Below are positions 55,417 to 63,046 of a DNA stretch of 64,000 bases, one piece after another. The translations under genes were made by a program, and so were the position numbers. Numbering within the stretch: position 1 is the first letter of the stretch; each line of letters opens with the position of its first letter. Origin of the DNA: JAHFUS01 sp035689115 (lineage in GTDB: Bacteria > Actinomycetota > Acidimicrobiia > Acidimicrobiales > GCA-2861595); the NCBI GenBank assembly GCA_035689115.1, contig DASSMA010000029.1, forward strand, positions 1-64,000. The letters run 5' to 3'. The notes beneath the pieces were generated by a model that saw only the letters and a list, made by a program, of their open reading frames with translations, did no database searches and was not told the DNA's origin.

Positions 55417-58389
55417 ATGGCCCTGCCGCCGGACAGCGACGTCGGGGCCCTGGCTCGTCGCATCGCCGACCTGGGCGCCGGCGAGAAGGCGCGGGTGTAC
55501 TCGATGTCGTGGGCCAGCGAGCGGATGCTCGGCTACGCCATGTCCCACCCGTCGTTCAAGACGCAGCTGTTCCGCTTCGTCGACGTGTTTCCCGCCACCG
55601 CCGGCGACGACGACGTGCTGCGGCACATCGACGAGTACTTCGAGGGCACCGACGCTCCCAAGGTCCTGTCCCTCGGCATCGACCTGGCCGAGCGCATTCC
55701 CCTCGGCCCGAAGGTGTCGGCCGGCGTGGCCCGCCGGAACATCGAGCGGATGGCCGAGCAGTTCATCCTCGGCGCCACGCCGGCGGCGGCCATGCCCGAG
55801 CTGCACCGGCTGTGGCGGGCGGGGAGCGCCTCCACCGTCGACCTGCTGGGCGAGAAGACCGTCACCGAGGCGGAGGCCGACCGCTATGCGGCCCGGGTCG
55901 AGGAGCTGCTCCGGACCCTGCTCAAGGGAACCGCCGGGTGGGCGCCCGACGACGTGCTCGAGCGCGACGACGTCGGCCCGCTGCCCCGGGCCAACATCAG
56001 CATCAAGCCCACCGCCCTGGCGTCGCTGTACTCGCCGCTCACGAGGGAGGATGGCCTCGCCCAGGCCCGGGGCCGCCTCCTGCCGATCCTCACACTCGCT
56101 GCCGAGGGCGGTGCGTTCGTGTGGTTCGACATGGAGCACTACGACGTCAAGGACCTAACCCTCGAGCTGTTCCGGGGCCTGCTGGAGGAGCCGGTGCTGG
56201 CCGGCCTCCACGCCGGCATCGTGCTCCAGGCCTACCTGAAGGAGACGAGGGCCGACTTGGCCGACCTCATCGCCTGGGCGGACTGCCTCCACCGGGAGGC
56301 GCCGGTGAGCGTGCGGCTGGTGAAGGGCGCCTACTGGGACTCCGAGACCATCTCGTCGCGCGCCGAGGGCTGGGAGCCGCCGGTGTTCGCCAACAAGGCG
56401 GAGACCGACGCCAGCTTCGAGCGCTGCGTCCGCCTGTTGCACGACCACCACGGCTCGGTGCGGGCCGCCTTCGGCTCGCACAACCTGCGGTCCCTGGCCT
56501 ACGCCGTCACCTACGCCCGGGCCCAGGGCATCCCCGACGCCGGCTACGAGCTGCAGATGCTCTACGGCATGGCGGAGCCCATCCAGGCTGCCATCCGGCG
56601 CCTGGGGCTGCGGCTCCGGGTCTACGGGCCGGTGGGCGAACTGGTGCCGGGCATGGCCTACCTCGTGCGCCGGCTGCTGGAGAACACGTCGAACGAGAGC
56701 TTCGTGCGCCACCGCTTCGCCGAGGGCCGCAAGCTCGACGACCTGATCGCCGCTCCGCGCGTGGACCGGCTGCCGGACCCCGACCCGCCCGTCCGCCGGC
56801 CGGCCACCGACCCGGCGGCGCCGGGCCAGTACCACCACGAGCCGCCGGCCGAATGGCGGCGCCGCCCCGTCCGAGAGCAGATGGCCGCCGCCGTCGCCGC
56901 CGCCCCTGCCGCCCTCGGCGGGGAGGTGCCCGCCGTCATCGACGGCCAGCGGGTGCGCACCGCCGGCACCATCGCGTCGGTCGACCCGGCCGACCCGGAG
57001 ACGCTGGTCGCCACGTCCGCCTCCTGCGGGCCGGCCGAGGCCGACGCCGCCGTCGAGGTCGCCCTGCGGGCGTGGGACGGCTGGCGGCGGACGCCGGCGG
57101 CGAGCCGGGCGGCGGTGCTGTTCCGGGCCGCCGAGTGGATGCGGGCCCGCCGCCCGGAGCTGTCCGCCCTCATGGTGTTCGAGGCGGGCAAGCCCTGGTC
57201 CGAGGCCGACGGCGACGTGTGCGAGGCCATCGACTTCTGCGAGTACTACGGCCGGGAGATGTTGCGCCTCGACCGGGGCGGGGCGGTGGAGTCGCCGCCC
57301 GGGGAGGCCAACGTCCTGCGCTACCAGGGCAAGGGCGTGGGCGCGGTGATCGCCCCCTGGAACTTCCCGCTCGCCATCCCCACCGGCATGGTCACCGCTG
57401 CCCTGGTGGCCGGCAACGCCGTGCTGTTCAAGCCGGCCGAGCAGACGCCGGCCATCGCCTACAAGCTGGTGGAGGCGCTGGAGGCGGGTGGCCTGCCCAA
57501 GGGCGTGCTCGCGTTCCTGCCCGGGCTGGGCGAGGAGGTCGGCGCCCACCTCGTCACCCATCCCGACGTGGCCTTCGTCACCTTCACCGGCTCCATGGAC
57601 GTGGGCCTGCGCATCAACGCGGCGGCCGCCCAGACCGGCCCCGGCCGGCGCCACGTGAAGCGGGTCGTCGCCGAGATGGGCGGCAAGAACGCCATGATCG
57701 TCGACTCCGACGCCGACCTCGACCAGGCCGTGCCGGCCATCGCCGCCTCGGCCTTCGGCTTCGCCGGCCAGAAGTGCTCGGCCGCCTCCCGGCTGGTGGC
57801 GGTCGACTCGGTGTACGACGAGCTGGTCGCCCGGCTGGTGGGCCACGCCCGCCAGCTGCACGTCGGCCACCCGAGGTCGATGCCGGTGAAGGTCGGCCCG
57901 GTGATCGACGCCGAGGCGTGGAAGCGCATCCGGGGCTGCGTGGACCGGGCGGCCGAGGAGGGCGAGATCCTGCTGGCCCGCGACGACGTCCCCCCGGCCG
58001 GCTACTTCGTCGGGCCCACCATCGTGGCCGGCGTCTCGACCACGTCGTCCTTGGCGGTCGACGAGATCTTCGGGCCCGTCCTCACCGTGTTCCGGGCCCG
58101 CAACTTCGAGGCGGCCCTGGCCCTCGCCAACGACACCCGGTTCGCCCTCACCGCCGGCGTCTTCTCCCGCTCGCCGGTCAACGTGCGCAAGGCGGGCGAG
58201 GAGCTGCGCGCCGGCAACGTCTACGTCAACCGGGGCATCACCGGGGCCGTGGTCGGGCGCCAGCCCTTCGGCGGCTACGGGATGTCGGGCGTGGGGTCGA
58301 AGGCCGGGGGCCCCGACTACCTCCTCCAGTTCCTCGACCCCCGGGTGGTCACCGAGAACACGATGCGCCAGGGGTTCGCCCCCGAGTAG
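55417..58389 (+). CDS. putA: Bifunctional proline dehydrogenase / glutamate-semialdehyde dehydrogenase
   Basis: This 990-aa enzyme oxidises proline to glutamate in two steps. The N-terminal ~450 residues are the FAD-dependent PRODH barrel (RANISIKPTALASLYSPLTR, VSVRLVKGAYWDSET, RAAFGSHNLRSLAYAV, YELQMLYGMAEPIQ). The C-terminal part is the aldehyde dehydrogenase (VIAPWNFPLAIPTGMV, catalytic E753 in AEMGGKNAM and C787 in GQKCSAASR). It lacks the N-terminal DNA-binding domain of E. coli PutA. A TATCCT hexamer about 9 nt before ATG 55417 suggests a near-leaderless promoter. A decayed copy of this 5' region lies at 52557. Confidence 0.94.
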   Translation: MALPPDSDVGALARRIADLGAGEKARVYSMSWASERMLGYAMSHPSFKTQLFRFVDVFPATAGDDDVLRHIDEYFEGTDAPKVLSLGIDLAERIPLGPKVSAGVARRNIERMAEQFILGATPAAAMPELHRLWRAGSASTVDLLGEKTVTEAEADRYAARVEELLRTLLKGTAGWAPDDVLERDDVGPLPRANISIKPTALASLYSPLTREDGLAQARGRLLPILTLAAEGGAFVWFDMEHYDVKDLTLELFRGLLEEPVLAGLHAGIVLQAYLKETRADLADLIAWADCLHREAPVSVRLVKGAYWDSETISSRAEGWEPPVFANKAETDASFERCVRLLHDHHGSVRAAFGSHNLRSLAYAVTYARAQGIPDAGYELQMLYGMAEPIQAAIRRLGLRLRVYGPVGELVPGMAYLVRRLLENTSNESFVRHRFAEGRKLDDLIAAPRVDRLPDPDPPVRRPATDPAAPGQYHHEPPAEWRRRPVREQMAAAVAAAPAALGGEVPAVIDGQRVRTAGTIASVDPADPETLVATSASCGPAEADAAVEVALRAWDGWRRTPAASRAAVLFRAAEWMRARRPELSALMVFEAGKPWSEADGDVCEAIDFCEYYGREMLRLDRGGAVESPPGEANVLRYQGKGVGAVIAPWNFPLAIPTGMVTAALVAGNAVLFKPAEQTPAIAYKLVEALEAGGLPKGVLAFLPGLGEEVGAHLVTHPDVAFVTFTGSMDVGLRINAAAAQTGPGRRHVKRVVAEMGGKNAMIVDSDADLDQAVPAIAASAFGFAGQKCSAASRLVAVDSVYDELVARLVGHARQLHVGHPRSMPVKVGPVIDAEAWKRIRGCVDRAAEEGEILLARDDVPPAGYFVGPTIVAGVSTTSSLAVDEIFGPVLTVFRARNFEAALALANDTRFALTAGVFSRSPVNVRKAGEELRAGNVYVNRGITGAVVGRQPFGGYGMSGVGSKAGGPDYLLQFLDPRVVTENTMRQGFAPE

Positions 58390-58881
58390 TCAGTGGGCGA
58401 AGGCCGCCTCGGCCACCCGCAGGCGCTCGGCCTCCAGGCGGGCAAGCTGGTCCTGGGCGCGGGCGATCAGCGCGTCGAGGTCGGGGGTCACCCCCACCAG
58501 CGGCGCCATGACCGGCCGGGCCGCCTGGAGGCACTGCCACAGGCTCAGCTTCCCGGACACGCCCATGTGCAGGGCCTCCAGCTGCATGAGGAGGGCAAGC
58601 TCCTCGCCCTGGCGGGTGGCGGCGGCGAAGCGCATGCGGGCGAACTTCTCGGCGACCCAGCTGCCGGCCGCCTTCACCGTGTGCTGCTTGAACCCGAATG
58701 CGACCCGCAGGCCGTCGAGCACCTCCTGGTCGGCCCGGATGTCGGCCAGGATGCCGGCGAGCGTCCGTCCCATCGGTGTGCCGTCGGCATCGGCGGCCAG
58801 CTTCTCGGCCAGTTCCACGCCGGCGGCCGCGCCGGCCAGGTGATCGTTCAGATAGACATCCAGTGCATCCTCGGCTGCCAT
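58390..58881 (-). CDS. Helical hypothetical protein
   Basis: This 163-aa all-helical soluble protein reads MAAEDALDVYLNDHLAGAAA, then GVELAEKLAADADGTPMGRT, QEVLDGLRVAFGFKQHTVKA and LLMQLEALHMGVSGKLSLWQ. The helical bundle and His/Glu spacing recall ferritin-like or DUF892-type proteins, but no metal-binding pairs are clear. It converges on putA with no gap (the stops are adjacent) and is divergent from the hemerythrin gene. Confidence 0.7.
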   Translation of the reverse strand: MAAEDALDVYLNDHLAGAAAGVELAEKLAADADGTPMGRTLAGILADIRADQEVLDGLRVAFGFKQHTVKAAGSWVAEKFARMRFAAATRQGEELALLMQLEALHMGVSGKLSLWQCLQAARPVMAPLVGVTPDLDALIARAQDQLARLEAERLRVAEAAFAH

Positions 58882-58956
58882 GGGGTGGGCTGTACCCAAA
58901 CTGCACCCAGCGTCACAGGACCGTTTGGGGCACAAGGCGCCGGGTATCCCAAGGCC
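58882..58956. promoter_or_regulatory. Short divergent promoter region, helical protein / hemerythrin
   Basis: This 75-bp intergenic region contains CCCAAAC (near 58894) and GTTTGGG (near 58923), a spaced inverted repeat, plus GGGTATCCC close to the hemerythrin ATG. It must hold both promoters and possibly a shared operator. Confidence 0.35.
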
Positions 58957-59526
58957 ATGGATGCATTGACACTGCTCACCGCCGATCACAATCGGGTGCG
59001 GGGCTTGTTCACCCGCTTCCAGGGTGCCCATTCGGCCGACGACGGCCCGCAGTTGGTGGAGCTGGCGACGAAGATCGTCGAGGAACTCGAGGTCCACGCG
59101 GAGATCGAGGAACAGCTGTTCTACCCGGCGGTCCGGGAGGCCAGCGAGGAGCTGCGGGAAGCCGTCGCCGAAGGGCTGGAGGAGCACCACGTCGCCAGGA
59201 CGCTCCTCGACGAGGCGAAGGGGCTCTCACCCGACGACGAGGCATGGGTCGCCAAGCTCCTCGTCCTCATCGAGAGCGTGGAGCATCACGCCGGCGAGGA
59301 GGAGCAGGAGATGTTCCCGGCCGTCCGGAAGGCGCTGGGCGGCGAGGCGCTCGAGGAGCTCGGCGTCCGGCTGGAGGGGATGAAGGCCCGCCTCGGCGCG
59401 CCGACGGTCGCCGACAAGGAGCAGCTGAGCACGACCGAGCTCCAGGAGCTGGCCAAGGAGCAGCAGGTGCCGGGCCGCTCGTCCATGTCGCGGGAGGAGT
59501 TGCTCGCCACCGTCGCCCCGTCCTGA
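58957..59526 (+). CDS. Hemerythrin-domain protein with C-terminal SAP/Rho-N-like tail
   Basis: This 189-aa protein has an N-terminal hemerythrin HHE domain (TLLTADHNRVRGLFTRF, EELEVHAEIEEQLFYPAV, EGLEEHHVARTLLDEA, SVEHHAGEEEQEMFPAVR) with a complete set of His, Glu and Asp di-iron ligands. The last ~35 residues (STTELQELAKEQQVPGRSSM, SREELLATV) resemble a Rho-N/SAP helix-extended-loop that binds nucleic acid. It may sense or bind O2, NO or iron. ATG 58957. Confidence 0.88.
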   Translation: MDALTLLTADHNRVRGLFTRFQGAHSADDGPQLVELATKIVEELEVHAEIEEQLFYPAVREASEELREAVAEGLEEHHVARTLLDEAKGLSPDDEAWVAKLLVLIESVEHHAGEEEQEMFPAVRKALGGEALEELGVRLEGMKARLGAPTVADKEQLSTTELQELAKEQQVPGRSSMSREELLATVAPS

Positions 59527-59556
59527 CGGCAGGGCTCGGACGCTAGGGTCGCCCGT

Positions 59557-60102
59557 ATGACCCTGAAGGCGGGACCGCCGATCGGACCGTTCCCGCCCGG
59601 CGCCGACCCCGAGGACTACGACAAGCTGCGCCGGCGCGTGCTCTGGACCATGCCCTACGGGCTCTACGTGCTCGGCGTGCGGGCGGGGGAGCGCCGCAAC
59701 GGGATGACGGCGAACTGGGTCACCCAGCTGTCGTTCGAGCCCAAGCTCCTGGGCGTCGCTGTCGAGCGGGACGCCTTCACCCACGACCTGCTCGTCGAGG
59801 GAGGGGTGTTCTGCCTCAACGTGGTGGACCGCGAGGACCGGGCCATCGTCCGCAAGTTCACCAAGCCGGTGGAGGTCGACGAGCAGGCGTGCACCATGAA
59901 CGGCTTCGCCTTCCACGACGGCCGCACGGGTGCGCCGGTGCTCGACACCGCGCTCGCCTACGTGGAGTGCGAGGTGCGCCAGCAGGTGCCGGCAGGGAGC
60001 CACACGCTGTTCGTCGGCGAGGTGCTCGACGCCGGTTTCCAGAAGGCGGAGGACACGCTGCCCCTCCGGATGGAGGACACGCGCATGATCTACGGCGGAT
60101 GA
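59557..60102 (+). CDS. Flavin-reductase-family FMN-binding protein
   Basis: This 181-aa split-barrel flavin reductase-like protein reads RRRVLWTMPYGLYVLGVRAG, NGMTANWVTQLSFEPKLLGV, AVERDAFTHDLLVEGGVFCL and NVVDREDRAIVRKFTK. These are typical of FMN-binding reductases that supply reduced flavin or act on small electrophiles. It lies 30 nt after the hemerythrin and 18 nt before the thioesterase, so it is probably in one operon with them. Confidence 0.87.
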   Translation: MTLKAGPPIGPFPPGADPEDYDKLRRRVLWTMPYGLYVLGVRAGERRNGMTANWVTQLSFEPKLLGVAVERDAFTHDLLVEGGVFCLNVVDREDRAIVRKFTKPVEVDEQACTMNGFAFHDGRTGAPVLDTALAYVECEVRQQVPAGSHTLFVGEVLDAGFQKAEDTLPLRMEDTRMIYGG

Positions 60103-60120
60103 GCAGGTAGGTCCGGCGCC

Positions 60121-60609
60121 ATGGCCCTCGTCCCTCTCCGCAACAGTTGGCAGTTCCAGTCGAACTGCTTCGTGTGCGAACCCTCGAACGCCACCGGCCT
60201 GGCCATCCCGTTCTTCCACGACGACGAAGCGGCTGCGGTGGTCGCCGACTTCACCCTCGACGAGCGCTTCTCGGGCGCTCCGCACTACGTGCACGGCGGT
60301 GTGGCCCTGGCCGTGCTCGACGAGGCGATGGCGTGGGGCGCCATCGCCCTGGGCGGGTCCTTCGCCCTCACCGTCAGCACCCGCGCCCGGTTCGTGCGGC
60401 CGGTGCGGGTCGGCGAGCCCCACCGGGTCGAGGCCCGGCTCACGCGGAAGACGGCCCGCGGCACCTTCGACCTGGCCGCCGTGCTGCTCGACGCCGGCCG
60501 GAAGCCGTGCGTGCGGGCCCGGTCCCAGTTCGCTCCCATGAACGGCGCCCAGGCGGGCGATGCGATCGGCGACGTCGGCGACGACGGCGCCCCCTTCGTG
60601 AGGACCTGA
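60121..60609 (+). CDS. PaaI-type hotdog-fold thioesterase
   Basis: This 162-aa hotdog-fold protein reads NSWQFQSNCFVCEPSNATGL at the N-terminus, PHYVHGGVALAVLDEAMAWG carrying the HGG and the Asp/Glu active-site region, and TVSTRARFVRPVRVGEPHRV. It probably hydrolyses an acyl-CoA. The stop TGA is in the same frame as, and 3 nt before, the apparent CTG start of the RNase D gene. Confidence 0.87.
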   Translation: MALVPLRNSWQFQSNCFVCEPSNATGLAIPFFHDDEAAAVVADFTLDERFSGAPHYVHGGVALAVLDEAMAWGAIALGGSFALTVSTRARFVRPVRVGEPHRVEARLTRKTARGTFDLAAVLLDAGRKPCVRARSQFAPMNGAQAGDAIGDVGDDGAPFVRT

Positions 60610-60612
60610 CCG

Positions 60613-61761
60613 CTGGGCTACCGCTGGATCGGCGACGCCGCGGAGCTGACCGCTCTCATCGAGGAGCTGTCCGTCGTCGACGTCTACGGGCTCGACACGG
60701 AGTTCCACCGGGAGCGCACCTACTTCCCGCACCTGGACCTGCTCCAGATCGCCTGGGACGGCGGCCTGGCCCTGGTCGACCCGCTGGCCCTGGACCTCGC
60801 CCCGTTCGCCGCCGTGCTGGACGGCCCCGCCCTGGCCGTGATCCACGCCGCCGACCAGGACCTCGAGGTGCTCCGCCTGGCGTGCGGCACGGTGCCCGCC
60901 CGCCTGTTCGACACCCAGGTCGCAGCCGGGTTCCTCGGCATGTCGTCGCCGTCGCTCCAGACGCTGACGGAGCGCCTGCTCGGGGTGCGGCTCCAGAAGG
61001 GCGACCGGTTGGCCGACTGGACGCGCCGGCCCCTCGGCCCCGACCAGCAGGCCTACGCGGCGGCCGACGTCGAGCACCTGCTCGCCCTCCACGCCACCAT
61101 CTGCGAGCGGCTGGGCGCCCGCGGGCGCCTGGAGTGGGCGGAGCAGGAGTGCGAGGTGCTCCGCATCCAGCAGCGGGGGGTGTCCGACCCGGACACCGCC
61201 TGGTGGCGCCAGCGTGACTCGAGGTCGCTCCGGGGCCGTTCGATGGGAGTCGCCCAGGAGCTGGCCGCCTGGCGCGAGCGGCGGGCGATGGCCCTCGACA
61301 TCCCGTCCCGCTTCGTGCTCCCCGACCTGGCGCTGGCCGCCATCGTGCACCGGCCGCCGGCCACGACGGCCGAGCTGCTGGCGGTGCGGGGCATGGAAGG
61401 GCGCAACCTCAAGCCGGCCATGGCCGAGGAGATCCTCGCCGCTGTGGCCCGGGGCCGGGCCTTGCCGCCCGAGGCCGTGCGCCGGCCGCCGATCGACGAC
61501 CTCGACCGCTCCCTCCGCCCGGCGGTGGCGCTGGTGTCGGCGTGGGTGGCACAGCTGTCGTCCGACCTCGAGGTCGACGCCGCCCTGCTGGCCACCAGGG
61601 CCGACGTCCAGGCCTTCCTGCGGGGCGACGACGGCGCCCGCCTGAGCACCGGCTGGCGCCACCAGCTGGTCGGCGAGCCGGTGCGTCGCCTGGTGGAGGG
61701 CGAGGCGGCCCTGGCCTTCCAGGGCGGCCACCTGGTGCTGGAGGACCGGGTTACGGGGTGA
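60613..61761 (+). CDS. rnd: RNase D-like 3'-5' exoribonuclease with HRDC domain, CTG start
   Basis: This 382-aa DEDD exonuclease has the first motif D28-T-E30 in YGLDTEFHRERTYF, motif II HAADQDLEVLRL, motif III AYAAADVEHLLALH, and a C-terminal HRDC domain (TAELLAVRGMEGRNLKPAMA). It trims tRNA or other structured RNA 3' ends. Conserved sequence extends well upstream of the first GTG (60814). Between the preceding in-frame TGA (60607) and that GTG there is no ATG, GTG or TTG; CTG 60613, with GAGGAC about 7 nt upstream, is the best start. Its 3' end overlaps the convergent gene by 11 nt. Confidence 0.9.
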   Translation: MGYRWIGDAAELTALIEELSVVDVYGLDTEFHRERTYFPHLDLLQIAWDGGLALVDPLALDLAPFAAVLDGPALAVIHAADQDLEVLRLACGTVPARLFDTQVAAGFLGMSSPSLQTLTERLLGVRLQKGDRLADWTRRPLGPDQQAYAAADVEHLLALHATICERLGARGRLEWAEQECEVLRIQQRGVSDPDTAWWRQRDSRSLRGRSMGVAQELAAWRERRAMALDIPSRFVLPDLALAAIVHRPPATTAELLAVRGMEGRNLKPAMAEEILAAVARGRALPPEAVRRPPIDDLDRSLRPAVALVSAWVAQLSSDLEVDAALLATRADVQAFLRGDDGARLSTGWRHQLVGEPVRRLVEGEAALAFQGGHLVLEDRVTG

Positions 61762-62440
61762 GGGTGACCGTGACGCCCAGGGTGGCCCCCGAGTGCAGCT
61801 CCGCCTTGGTCGGAGCGGCTCCGGCGGGGATGTCGTAGACGATCGACATCCGCAGATCGGCGCCCGGGTTCATCGTCTGGACGGTGAAGGAGGTGAAGGC
61901 GTCGCCCTCCTTGGCGTGGAAGATGGCGGTGGCCACCGGATCGGCGGCGAAGCGCCGCCGCTGGGCGTCGAGCAGCATCTGGGCACGCGTGGAGAACGTC
62001 GCCGGGAGCTTGCCCGAGTTCGTGGCCTCGAGGTCGAGGCGGCAGTAGCGGCCGGTGGCCGGCGGCAGCGGGTTGTCGACGGTGGTGAGGTCGAGGGGGC
62101 AGTCGAAGCGGTGGACCACGAAGGTGAGGCCGCCGTCGCTGACCGGCTGGCCGAGCTTGGCCGTCCGCAGCGAGGCGTTCTCGGCGGGCAGCGGCTTCGA
62201 GCGGGTGCTCCCCAGCTTGGTGACGCCCACGCCGGCGGCCACGAGGCCCGTCAGCAAGAGGACGGCGGCGACCAGTCGGCCCACGCCCCGCTTGCTGCTG
62301 CGGTGCGGGACGCACGTCGTGCACTTCTGGCCGACCTCGGTCCACACCAGGCAGCGGGTGCAGCAGGGGCGCTCGCACTGGGCACACGACAGCTGGGTGG
62401 GCGTGTTGTGCTTGAAGCACCGCAGCTCGGTGGTCACCAC
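61751..62440 (-). CDS. B-box zinc-finger membrane protein with DUF4352-like domain
   Basis: This 229-aa protein has an N-terminal cysteine-rich B-box-like zinc finger in the cytoplasm (CFKHNTPTQLSCAQCERP, CCTRCLVW, KCTTCVPH), one TM helix (RLVAAVLLLTGLVAAGVGV) and an extracytoplasmic DUF4352/Ig-like domain (YCRLDLEATNSGKLPATFST, FTVQTMNPGADLRMSIVYDI). Similar architectures occur in actinobacteria; the function is unknown. It starts at GTG 62440. Confidence 0.82.
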   Translation of the reverse strand: MVTTELRCFKHNTPTQLSCAQCERPCCTRCLVWTEVGQKCTTCVPHRSSKRGVGRLVAAVLLLTGLVAAGVGVTKLGSTRSKPLPAENASLRTAKLGQPVSDGGLTFVVHRFDCPLDLTTVDNPLPPATGRYCRLDLEATNSGKLPATFSTRAQMLLDAQRRRFAADPVATAIFHAKEGDAFTSFTVQTMNPGADLRMSIVYDIPAGAAPTKAELHSGATLGVTVTLTP

Positions 62441-62557
62441 AGGCTGGCGCCCGCCCCCATCCGGCTCGGAGGACGAACCGGTGCACCATGCGGCGCCATA
62501 GGGGCGAAGGGTAATCCACCCGCCGGCCGGTTGGCGGCGATTTTACGACCCGGGCGG

Positions 62558-62779
62558 TCAGTCCTTCTTGCGCAGGTCGACCCGCAGGGTGAGGATGCCG
62601 TCGTCGATGCTGCCCTCGGCGTCGCCCAGCATGGCGTAGTCGAGATAGTCGACTTTGGCCTGCTCGATGAAGCGCCGGCGGTCGGGCCCCTCCACGGGCG
62701 GCACCCCCCGGCTGCGCACCGCCTTGGCCCGCTCCCGGAAGCGCCCGATCATCGCCTCGACGTCGAACTCGTCGGCCAT
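62558..62779 (-). CDS. Small soluble protein (73 aa)
   Basis: This 73-residue protein reads MADEFDVEAMIGRFRERAKA, VRSRGVPPVEGPDRRRFIEQ and AKVDYLDYAMLGDAEGSIDD with a terminal GILTLRVDLRKKD. The pattern (helix, then a beta pair) looks like a folded small domain; no family recognised with certainty. ATG 62779 was chosen over the upstream TTG 62788. It is divergent from the next small gene. Confidence 0.7.
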   Translation of the reverse strand: MADEFDVEAMIGRFRERAKAVRSRGVPPVEGPDRRRFIEQAKVDYLDYAMLGDAEGSIDDGILTLRVDLRKKD

Positions 62780-62872
62780 GGGAGGCAACGCTAGCGCCGC
62801 GCGTCGGGAACGGACGGGTTGCTTGCTACCATGTGGTCCCCAACGGCTTCACGGAAATCGGGGGAGCTGCAC

Positions 62873-63046
62873 GTGAAAAAGGGACGTCACCGCCGATTCG
62901 AAGAGGCGCGAGCGTTCAAGCTGCGTACAACCGAGTCCGTTGCCGAGCCGTGCGCCGAGTGTGGCGCCGAACCCGACGAGGAACACGCTTCGTGGTGTCT
63001 GGCCACGGAGGATGAGGACAGCCTCGACGTGGCGGACGACCGCTGA
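62873..63046 (+). CDS. Small Cys-containing protein (57 aa), possible zinc ribbon
   Basis: This is a 57-residue ORF from GTG 62873 with GGGGGAG upstream. A basic N-terminus (MKKGRHRRFEEARAFKLR) is followed by CAECGAEPDEEHASWC, a C-x2-C...C arrangement with His that could bind zinc, and an acidic tail. The longer upstream frame (from 62819) lacks a family-like N-terminus. Its stop overlaps the apparent CTG start of the next gene. Confidence 0.6.
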   Translation: MKKGRHRRFEEARAFKLRTTESVAEPCAECGAEPDEEHASWCLATEDEDSLDVADDR

